From NCBI GenBank assembly GCA_016200155.1, contig JACQFG010000151.1, forward strand, positions 1 through 5,254: DNA of 5,254 nucleotides, read 5' to 3'. Positions 1 through 5,254 of this stretch are shown piece after piece. This DNA is from Planctomycetota bacterium. GTDB lineage: Bacteria > Planctomycetota > Planctomycetia > Gemmatales > Gemmataceae. The notes beneath the pieces were generated by a model. That model was not told the DNA's origin. It searched no databases and worked only from the letters and a program-made list of their open reading frames with translations. How positions within the stretch are numbered: position 1 is the stretch's first letter; every line of letters begins with the position of its first letter. A program made the position numbers and the translations under genes.

Positions 1-1
1 C

Positions 2-100
2 CACCTGCTCGGCATCGACCCGCACACGACGGTAGCGAATGCGCAGGGACAGCCATTGCCGATCGCCGGCGACGGTGAAGTACGGCCGGAACTGATGTAA
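2..100 (+). CDS. DUF1501 family protein, C-terminal end only (partial)
   Basis: Only the last 32 codons and the TAA stop are inside the window; the gene begins upstream. The visible peptide starts HLLGIDPHTT and ends GDGEVRPELM. A His-Leu-Leu-Gly-Ile-Asp segment followed some 18 residues later by a short Asp-Gly-x-Val-x-x-Glu-Leu tail is the usual ending of DUF1501 proteins. These are sulfatase/alkaline-phosphatase-fold proteins, very numerous in Planctomycetota and commonly encoded next to DUF1549/DUF1553 (PSD1-type) cytochrome-like proteins. No catalytic residue lies in the visible part, so activity cannot be judged. The gene converges on the minus-strand gene that follows, with only 6 bp between the two stop codons. 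Family assignment rests on a short tail and on recall of the family's ending; the reading frame and stop are directly visible. Confidence 0.75.
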   Translation, partial: HLLGIDPHTTVANAQGQPLPIAGDGEVRPELM

Positions 101-106
101 GCTTGT

Positions 107-1111
107 CTATTTCGCGTGCTTGTAGAGATACACCTTCGCCGGCTGGTGTGCGAAATACATCGTGACGCCGTGCGTGTCGATCGGCGCGCTCACCCCCTCG
201 GCGATCGGGGCGTCAGGCAATTGCCGCCACTCGTTTTTCTTCACATCCAGGGCGTGGAATTCCTTCTTGTCCAACATGCTCACGACCAGCACATCGCCGC
301 TGACCGGGTCGATGGCGGTGACGGTGCTGCTGATGCGGATGACGAACGGGGCCTCCTTGAACGGCGTGATGATGCCGTTCTCATCCATGCGGTGCAGCTT
401 CTTGCTGTCGTTGCCGCCGCCGAGGATCAGCGATTTGTCTACCGGATTGTAGCGCGCGATGTTGTGGTACGGTCCCATGTCCACCTTGTCTCTGTGGCGA
501 GACCAGAGTTTGCCCTTGTCCTCCAGGTTGTGGATAACGCCGTCGAGGACGCGGAACAACCGTTTGTTCTCCGGGAAGTATGCCAGTGCGGTTCCGTGGC
601 CAACGGAGACGCCCTTGATTTCGGGAAGCGTCGTCCATTCTTCCTTGGCGATGTCGTACTGGTGGACCAGCCGCGTGGCGCTTTGATGGTGATAAAGCAA
701 GCCCTTGGCCGGGTCGATCGTGTTGTTCTGGTAGGCGTGGCCGATCGGTCCCTTGCCGGTCTTGGCGTCGCCCGTCCACCAGCTCGGCGTGGGCATCAGT
801 TTCCAGGTGTTCGTGGCGGCGGCATAGGTGATGAACCTGACGGCTGAGTAATGGCCCTGGCCGACGAAAAGGACCTGCTGCGACTTCGGATCCCACACCG
901 CGGCATCGGTGTATTCCAGGATGTGATGTCGTTGCACCTTCAGCAGGTCGATGGCATAGCCTTCGGTCTTCAGCTCGGCCCATTCGCCCGGCTTCATGCG
1001 GGCGGCAAGCTTGGCGAGTTCGGTCTTTGGCTCCTGAGCGTGCGCAGGCGCTGCCGTTTCAAAGGACGCCAGCACAAGCACCGCGACCAGAGAATGCGTG
1101 ATCGCTTTCAT
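107..1111 (-). CDS. Secreted beta-propeller (kelch-like) protein of unknown function
   Basis: Encodes 334 residues. The N-terminus (MKAITHSLVAVLVLASFE) is a signal peptide with a likely signal peptidase I site after AHA (residue 25), so the product should be exported. The mature part shows spaced motifs of the kind Tyr/Leu-Asp-x-x-x-x-x-Trp-x-x-Leu-Pro: around W103 (TNTWKLMP), W159 (YDIAKEEWTTLP) and W295 (LDVKKNEWRQLP). Repeating strands such as AVWDPKSQQVLFVG, NTIDPAKGLLY and ARYNPVDKSLILGG lie between them. This suggests a beta-propeller of kelch/galactose-oxidase-like type; I cannot assign an enzyme activity and see no copper-site or other catalytic signature. The ATG at 1111 is chosen because GGGGTGA lies 4 nt upstream and the signal peptide starts there. 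An in-frame TTG at 1138 would add 9 polar residues and has less support. Divergent from the fusion gene, convergent with the DUF1501 gene. Confidence 0.8.
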   Translation of the reverse strand: MKAITHSLVAVLVLASFETAAPAHAQEPKTELAKLAARMKPGEWAELKTEGYAIDLLKVQRHHILEYTDAAVWDPKSQQVLFVGQGHYSAVRFITYAAATNTWKLMPTPSWWTGDAKTGKGPIGHAYQNNTIDPAKGLLYHHQSATRLVHQYDIAKEEWTTLPEIKGVSVGHGTALAYFPENKRLFRVLDGVIHNLEDKGKLWSRHRDKVDMGPYHNIARYNPVDKSLILGGGNDSKKLHRMDENGIITPFKEAPFVIRISSTVTAIDPVSGDVLVVSMLDKKEFHALDVKKNEWRQLPDAPIAEGVSAPIDTHGVTMYFAHQPAKVYLYKHAK

Positions 1112-1115
1112 ATAA

Positions 1116-1122
1116 TCACCCC
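1116..1122 (-). promoter_or_regulatory. Ribosome binding site that decides the start of the propeller gene
   Basis: Read on the minus strand the bases are GGGGTGA, a good match to the anti-Shine-Dalgarno complement, with 4 nt before the ATG at 1111. This spacing supports that ATG over the upstream in-frame TTG at 1138, which would place this element inside the coding sequence. Confidence 0.7.
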
Positions 1123-1173
1123 GTGACGAAGACGCCAAGTTTGCCCCTAGTCTATTGATGCCCGCACACCATG

Positions 1174-1181
1174 AAGGGGGG
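1174..1181 (+). promoter_or_regulatory. Ribosome binding site of the esterase-GGT fusion gene
   Basis: The purine run AAGGGGGG lies 5 nt upstream of the ATG at 1187 and is a plausible Shine-Dalgarno element. It supports this start, which also gives a clean signal peptide. A nearby ATG at 1171 is in another frame and meets a stop after ten codons. Confidence 0.6.
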
Positions 1182-1186
1182 TTCCC

Positions 1187-3973
1187 ATGTTGTCCGTGAT
1201 TGAGCGACGATTACTCGCATTCCTGTGCCTGGTTCTCGTGGCCGCGGTCCTGCCGACGGCGGCGCTGCTGCACGCTCGGGAGCCGGCCGCGGGCGAAGCA
1301 TTGTGGAAGCAGATCGAGCCGTTCGCGAAACCGCCGGAGGAGTTCGCCGGCAAGTTCGGCGGTTACAAGTCGCCGCTCAAGTTCGCGGATGGTTCCATCG
1401 CCAAGACGCCCGCCGACTGGGCCAAGCGCCGCGCAGAAATCCGCACGACCTGGGACAAACGGCTCGGCGCCTGGCCGAAGCTCGTCGAAAAGCCCGTCGT
1501 CAAGAAGCTCCAGAAAGTCGAACGCGACGGTTACACCGAGTACAAGGTCCAGGTGCAGATTTCCAACGACGGCAAGTTCGTGGACGGCTACCTGCTGATT
1601 CCGAAGGGCAAGGGGCCGTTCCCCGCGGTGCTCGTCCCCTTCTATGAGCCGCTCACCAGCATCGGCCAGGGCGCCAAGGGACGCGGCGTCGGTACGCATG
1701 ACTACGGCCTGCAAATGGTCAAACGCGGCTGCGTCACGCTCTCCATCGGCACGCCCGGCTCGCTCGACAAGCTCGGCGGCGACACGCGCGACGCCCTCAT
1801 CAAGGCCGGCGAGGAGCTGCGCCGCCAGCCGCTCACCCTCCTCGCCTACGTGGCGGCCAACTGCCTCACCGCACTGGCTCAAATGCCCGAGGTCATCGCC
1901 GAGCGCATCGGCGTCATCGGCCTGTCCTACGGCGGCAAGTGGTCGATGTTCGCCTCGTGCCTCGATGAACGCTTCGCCTGTGCCGTCTGGTCCGATCCCG
2001 GCATCGTCTTCAACGAAAAGGACAGCAACGTCAACTACTGGGAGCCCTGGTATCTCGGCTACGACCCGAAGGAGAAACGCAAGGCCGGCGTCCCGTCGGA
2101 GAAGAACCCGCGCACCGGGTTGTACAGGGAAATGGTCGAGGCGGGCGAAGACCTCGTCGATCTACATGCGCTGATGGCGCCGCGCCCGGTCATGGTCGGC
2201 GGCGGCGTCCAGGACCCGATCAAGAACTGGCAGGCGCTCAACCATCTCGTTGAGGTCAACAAGGTGCTCGGCCACAAGAACCGCGCCTTCCTGACCGCCC
2301 GCAAGTCACATATCCCGACACCTGAGGCGCTCGAGCTGGAACTGGCATTTCTCGAGTATCACCTGAAGTACGCCCCGCTCGACAAGCCTGCCAAGCGCGG
2401 TCCGGCCATCGGTACTAAGGGCATGGTGAGTTGCGGCCATCCGCTCGCCGCGCAGGCCGGGCTCGACATCCTCGACGCGGGCGGCAATGCCTTCGACGCC
2501 GCGGTCGCCGTCGCGGCGACGCTCAACGTCGTCGAGCCGATGATGTCGGGCATGGGCGGCTTCGGCGTCCATCTCGTCTATGACGCCAGCAAGAAGTCCG
2601 TTCACTGTCTCGATTCGAGCGGCCGATTCCCCGCCCTCACCAATGCCGACGTCTTTCGGGCGCCGACGCCCCATTACCTGAAGAACCGTGCAGGCGCCAG
2701 GGCGATCGCGACGCCCGGCAATGCCAACGGCTGGGAAGTGCTGACCCAGCGCCATGGCATCCTTCCCTGGTCGCGCCTTTTTGAACCTGCCATCAAGCTC
2801 GCCGATGAGGGCTTCGTCATCAGCCCTCGCGCTGCCGGGCAAATCAAGAGTGAATTCGATTTCTTCCCGGAGCACGCCAAGGCCTTTTACGGCAAGGACG
2901 GCAAACCGTTGCAGGCCGGCGATCGGCTCGTGCAAACGGACCTGGCCCGCTCGCTCCGCCTGATCGCCAAAGACGGCGCCAAGGCGCTGCACGGCGGCGA
3001 ACTCGGCGTCGCCATCGACAAGGAAATGCAACGCTCCGGCGGCTTCCTGCGCCTCGACGACCTCAAGGCGAACAGGGCCGAGTGGTGGACGCCGATCAGC
3101 ATCGACTATCGCGGCGTCAAGGTCGTTGCATCGCCACTGCCCAACAACGCCTGGAACGGGCTCTATCGCCTGGGCATCATGAGCCGATTCGACGTCGCCA
3201 AGATGGGGCACAACAGCACCGAGTATCTGCACACCTATGCCGAGGCGACGAAGCTGGCGTACACGGCTCGCTTGCAGTATGCGGGGGATCGCGATCTCAA
3301 CCCGCCGCCGTTCGAGCGGTTGTTCTCGGAAAAGCAGTGGGCGTCCGAAGCGGCGAAGATCAAGCCGAACAAGGCGATGCCGTTGCAAGCCGCGCCGCCG
3401 GCGATCAACGAAGACGAGCAATTCACGACGCATTTCGTCATCGCCGATCAATGGGGCAACGTCGTCACCTCGACGCAAACGCTCGGCATGCTGTTCGGCA
3501 GCAAGATCATGGCGCCCGGCACCGGCATCTGGCTGAACAACTCGATGCAGTACTGCACGTTCGAGCCCAAGGGCAATCCGCTGGACGCCATCGCCGGCCG
3601 ACGCAAGCTCGCGGGATTCTGTCCGATGATCGTCATGAAGGAGGGCAAGCCGTGGATCGCAACCGGCTCGCCCGGAGGCCACACGATCGTGCAGACGGTG
3701 CCGCAGATCGTCATGAACATCGTCGATTTCCGCATGGACGTGCAGCAAGCGATCGCCGCCCCGCGTCTGAGCTTCATCGAGCCCGACATCACGGCGGTCG
3801 ACCCCGACGTGCCGGAGAGCGTGCGCAAGGAACTCGCCGCCTACGGTCACAACATCCGCGTCCAGCGTCTGGGCAACGCGCACGGCTTGACCGTCGAATA
3901 CGACAAGGGCCGGCCGACGCGCTTCACCGGCGCCGCCGACCCGCGCGGCGAAGGGGCCGCCATGGGTAAATGA
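1187..3973 (+). CDS. Exported alpha/beta-hydrolase (acetyl-xylan-esterase-like) fused to a GGT-fold Ntn-hydrolase
   Basis: One open frame of 928 residues carries two enzymes. Residues 1-30 are a hydrophobic signal peptide or anchor (likely cut after LLHA), with no lipobox. Residues about 35-395 are an alpha/beta-hydrolase related to acetyl xylan esterases and dienelactone hydrolases: nucleophile elbow GLSYGG (Ser247), acid Asp343 (GVQDPIKNW) and His375 (KSHIPT), in the usual order and spacing. A linker of about 18 residues leads to residues 413-928, a full GGT domain. It begins MVSCGHPLAAQAGLDIL, then DAGGNAFDAAVAVA, Arg480 in SSGRFP, the autoprocessing site at TTHF (Thr747), GSPGG (827-831), and the usual ending AADPRGEGAAMGK. 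Cleavage before Thr747 would leave a 182-residue small chain, near normal size, and a large chain still bearing the esterase. Residues that bind the gamma-glutamyl group in E. coli GGT are replaced (G767, S786, Y789, A809, G810), so glutathione is doubtful as substrate. Codon use looks uniform across the join, with no sign of a frameshift. Confidence 0.88.
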   Translation: MLSVIERRLLAFLCLVLVAAVLPTAALLHAREPAAGEALWKQIEPFAKPPEEFAGKFGGYKSPLKFADGSIAKTPADWAKRRAEIRTTWDKRLGAWPKLVEKPVVKKLQKVERDGYTEYKVQVQISNDGKFVDGYLLIPKGKGPFPAVLVPFYEPLTSIGQGAKGRGVGTHDYGLQMVKRGCVTLSIGTPGSLDKLGGDTRDALIKAGEELRRQPLTLLAYVAANCLTALAQMPEVIAERIGVIGLSYGGKWSMFASCLDERFACAVWSDPGIVFNEKDSNVNYWEPWYLGYDPKEKRKAGVPSEKNPRTGLYREMVEAGEDLVDLHALMAPRPVMVGGGVQDPIKNWQALNHLVEVNKVLGHKNRAFLTARKSHIPTPEALELELAFLEYHLKYAPLDKPAKRGPAIGTKGMVSCGHPLAAQAGLDILDAGGNAFDAAVAVAATLNVVEPMMSGMGGFGVHLVYDASKKSVHCLDSSGRFPALTNADVFRAPTPHYLKNRAGARAIATPGNANGWEVLTQRHGILPWSRLFEPAIKLADEGFVISPRAAGQIKSEFDFFPEHAKAFYGKDGKPLQAGDRLVQTDLARSLRLIAKDGAKALHGGELGVAIDKEMQRSGGFLRLDDLKANRAEWWTPISIDYRGVKVVASPLPNNAWNGLYRLGIMSRFDVAKMGHNSTEYLHTYAEATKLAYTARLQYAGDRDLNPPPFERLFSEKQWASEAAKIKPNKAMPLQAAPPAINEDEQFTTHFVIADQWGNVVTSTQTLGMLFGSKIMAPGTGIWLNNSMQYCTFEPKGNPLDAIAGRRKLAGFCPMIVMKEGKPWIATGSPGGHTIVQTVPQIVMNIVDFRMDVQQAIAAPRLSFIEPDITAVDPDVPESVRKELAAYGHNIRVQRLGNAHGLTVEYDKGRPTRFTGAADPRGEGAAMGK

Positions 3974-4006
3974 CTTGCATTGCGCCTGCGCGTTTTACAC
4001 ACACCC
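3968..4006. repeat. 39-bp direct repeat, copy 1, overlapping the fusion gene's stop codon
   Basis: The unit begins AAATGACTTGCATTGCG and ends GCGTTTTACACACACCC; all 39 bases recur at 4034-4072. Copy 1 supplies the last codon (AAA, Lys928) and the TGA stop of the fusion gene. The start-to-start distance is 66 bp. After the 39 identical bases, one mismatch and five further matches (CGCCC) follow, so the similarity fades rather than ending sharply. A short GCG-CCTG-CGC hairpin followed by TTTT sits inside the unit, too weak to call a terminator with confidence. Confidence 0.9.
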
Positions 4007-4033
4007 TCGCCCCGACACCCCCCGGCAGCCGAA

Positions 4034-4072
4034 AAATGACTTGCATTGCGCCTGCGCGTTTTACACACACCC
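4034..4072. repeat. 39-bp direct repeat, copy 2, upstream of the beta-helix gene
   Basis: Identical to the copy at 3968-4006. It lies 20 bp before the preferred start of the next gene, inside the 119-bp gap between stop (3973) and start (4093). Because the period is 66 bp, a multiple of three, both copies read in the same frame, and that frame continues openly into the downstream gene; each copy would encode MTCIAPARFTHT if translated. Apart from this repeat pair I recognise no promoter or strong terminator in the gap. Confidence 0.9.
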
Positions 4073-4092
4073 CCGCCCTCCTGAGTACCGCC

Positions 4093-5254
4093 ATGACGTC
4101 ACGACCGCTGGTGTCCGGACTGATCACCATCGTCCTGTTTGCCGGCGCCGTTCCCGCGTTCGGCCAGGCGAAGTTCGCGTCGCACCCGCCGATGCGGCCA
4201 TTGCCGACGGCGACGAAGCAGCCGCTCGAAAAAGGCCCGACGTTCTTCGTCGATCCCGTCAAGGGGGACGATCAGAACGACGGCTCCGAAGCGAAACCGT
4301 GGAAATCAATCCAGCACGGCAGCAATCGCCTCAAGCCGGGCGACACGCTCTATCTGCGCGGCGGCGTCTATTACGAGAAAGTCCGCCTCACGAAATCGGG
4401 GACCGCCGAGGCGCCGATCGTCATCGCGTCCTACCCCGGTGAGTTGGCGATCATCGACGGCGGTCTGCGCGAGTTCTTCGAATCGCCCGAATCAAGCTGG
4501 ACGCCGGCCAAGGACGGCGCGGCGGGTGAGTTTGTTTCGACGAAAGTTTATCCGAATGTCGACGATCGCAAGATGCCGACGCAGTTCATCCCGATGTCGT
4601 GGGAGCCGATGTGGGGCATCGAGGAGGAACGCCCGCTCGCCCTGGGCAACTTCGGCGATTCGATGGTCCCGCTCCACGGTTATCGCACGGCCCTCGACCT
4701 GCGCTCCAATGACGAAATGAGCTCGGACCGCAAGCCGGGTCGCAAGGTCGGCACCTACGGCGGGCCCGGACTGTGGTACAACCGCGACACGGGCCGCATC
4801 CACATCCGTCTCGCGCACAACAAACTCGCCGGCCTGGGCGAGCGCGCCTACCGCGGCGAGACCGATCCACGCAAGCTCAAACTCGTCGTCGCCGTCGGCT
4901 TCGGCGATCCCGTCCTGCGCATCAACGGCGTGCGCCATGTCAAGATCCAGGGCATCGTCCTGCGCGGCGCCACCGGCAGCCCCATGATCGAAATCTACGG
5001 CTCCACCAACATCCACCTCGATCACCTCACCGTCTTCGGCGGCTTCCCCGGCCTGCTCGTCAACGCCTCGAAGGATATCCGCGTCACCAGCTGCGCCTTC
5101 CGCGGCGGGGCTGCTCCCTGGCTGGGCCGATCGCACATGAAGTATTTCGGGACGCCGTCGTACATGCTGGTTTTTCAGCACACGCAGCCGCTGAACGAGA
5201 ACATCGAGCTGGCGAACTGCGAGTTCACCGACGATCACGATTTCGCGTTCCTGC
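4093..5254 (+). CDS. Secreted right-handed parallel beta-helix protein, 3' end outside the window (partial)
   Basis: The frame is open for 387 codons to the window edge with no stop. The ATG at 4093 starts a signal peptide (SGLITIVLFAGAVPAF, likely cut near FGQA, residues 23-26). Residues about 50-120 (TFFVDPVKGDDQNDGS, KPWKSIQHGSNRLKPGDTLYLRGGVY, APIVIASYPGE) match the N-terminal segment typical of DUF1565-type and polysaccharide-lyase-like beta-helix proteins. Residues 137-275 form a less regular insert rich in Trp, Pro and Gly. From about 278 the beta-helix rungs begin: VRHVKIQGIVLRGA, STNIHLDHLTVFGG, SKDIRVTSCAFRGG, NENIELANCEF, each about 22-45 residues apart. The fold is that of polysaccharide lyases and surface glycan proteins, but no catalytic residues can be assigned from this part. 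No good Shine-Dalgarno precedes 4093. In-frame ATGs at 3970 and 4036 lie inside the repeat copies and would bury the signal peptide. It may be cotranscribed with the fusion gene 119 bp upstream. Confidence 0.82.
   Translation, partial: MTSRPLVSGLITIVLFAGAVPAFGQAKFASHPPMRPLPTATKQPLEKGPTFFVDPVKGDDQNDGSEAKPWKSIQHGSNRLKPGDTLYLRGGVYYEKVRLTKSGTAEAPIVIASYPGELAIIDGGLREFFESPESSWTPAKDGAAGEFVSTKVYPNVDDRKMPTQFIPMSWEPMWGIEEERPLALGNFGDSMVPLHGYRTALDLRSNDEMSSDRKPGRKVGTYGGPGLWYNRDTGRIHIRLAHNKLAGLGERAYRGETDPRKLKLVVAVGFGDPVLRINGVRHVKIQGIVLRGATGSPMIEIYGSTNIHLDHLTVFGGFPGLLVNASKDIRVTSCAFRGGAAPWLGRSHMKYFGTPSYMLVFQHTQPLNENIELANCEFTDDHDFAFL

Larger units (their letters stand above)
1112..1186. promoter_or_regulatory. 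Divergent intergenic region, presumed back-to-back promoters
   Basis: These 75 bp are the only space between two genes transcribed away from each other, so any dedicated promoters for both must lie here or reach into the coding ends. I could not pick convincing -35/-10 pairs on either strand; weak AT-rich stretches occur around 1137-1158. No obvious operator palindrome is present. The short shared region allows joint regulation of the two genes, but that is an inference from layout. Confidence 0.35.

Noticed and set aside
116..847. A 243-codon plus-strand frame opposite the propeller gene
   Set aside because: It has no signal peptide, ribosome site or motif, whereas the minus-strand gene has all the marks of a real one.
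1136..1138. TTG start for the propeller gene
   Set aside because: It would put nine polar residues before the signal peptide and place the good GGGGTGA site inside the coding region.
2416..2425. Separate start of a stand-alone GGT gene at the ATG at 2423, with AAGGG just upstream
   Set aside because: The purines sit only about 2 nt from the ATG, such a product would lack a signal peptide, and there is no stop ending the hydrolase before it. The fusion reading is simpler, though internal initiation cannot be excluded.
2306..3883. A 525-codon open frame on the minus strand, antisense to the GGT half
   Set aside because: It is rich in Arg, Asp, Val and Ala with no recognisable domain, as expected for the mirror frame of a high-GC gene. 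The plus strand here encodes a well-conserved GGT domain.
3082..3969. Long plus-strand frame overlapping the GGT domain, and similar frames at 1225-1647 and 1644-2174
   Set aside because: Composition is Arg/Gln/Ala- or Arg/Ser-rich with no family signature, and they lie inside the supported 928-residue gene. They are by-products of GC-rich third positions.
3981..3998. Rho-independent terminator in each repeat copy (GCG-CCTG-CGC followed by TTTT)
   Set aside because: The stem is only 3 bp plus a possible wobble pair and the T-run is four long, too weak to call.
3968..4072. CRISPR array
   Set aside because: There are only two repeats with one 27-bp spacer, the first repeat overlaps a stop codon, the repeat is not a typical CRISPR repeat, and no cas gene is visible.

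Overview
The window looks like a piece of a Planctomycetota chromosome. The evidence is the high GC content with G/C-rich third codon positions, the tail of a DUF1501-type protein at the left edge, and a run of secreted enzymes and beta-structured proteins of unusual domain make-up. This is inferred from gene content, not from a marker gene. I see no RNA genes, insertion sequences, integrases, phage genes or CRISPR array.

Layout from left to right: (1) 2-100, plus strand, the last 32 codons of a DUF1501 (sulfatase-like) protein. (2) 107-1111, minus strand, a complete secreted beta-propeller/kelch-like protein of unknown function, convergent with gene 1 and separated from it by only 6 bp. (3) 1112-1186, a 75-bp divergent intergenic region with a clear ribosome binding site for each gene. 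(4) 1187-3973, plus strand, one uninterrupted 928-codon gene that fuses an N-terminal exported alpha/beta-hydrolase (acetyl-xylan-esterase-like, triad Ser247/Asp343/His375) to a complete gamma-glutamyltransferase (GGT)-fold Ntn-hydrolase (nucleophile Thr747). (5) 3968-4072, a pair of identical 39-bp direct repeats 66 bp apart; the first overlaps the stop codon of the fusion gene. (6) 4093 to the window end, plus strand, the first 387 codons of a secreted right-handed parallel beta-helix protein, cut off by the window edge.

The most interesting object is the fusion gene. Its GGT half keeps the autoprocessing threonine, the Gly-Gly oxyanion motif and the arginine of the large chain. However, the five positions that hold the gamma-glutamyl group in E. 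coli GGT (N411, Q430, D433, S462, S463) read G, S, Y, A, G, and the lid loop is about 9 residues shorter. It therefore probably processes itself like a GGT but acts on another substrate. Two exported hydrolases with different chemistries, ester and amide cleavage, on one polypeptide suggest stepwise action on one compound or a shared extracellular niche. The adjacent beta-helix protein, a fold common in polysaccharide lyases and surface glycan-binding proteins, fits a carbohydrate- or cell-envelope-related setting. That link is inference from position only.
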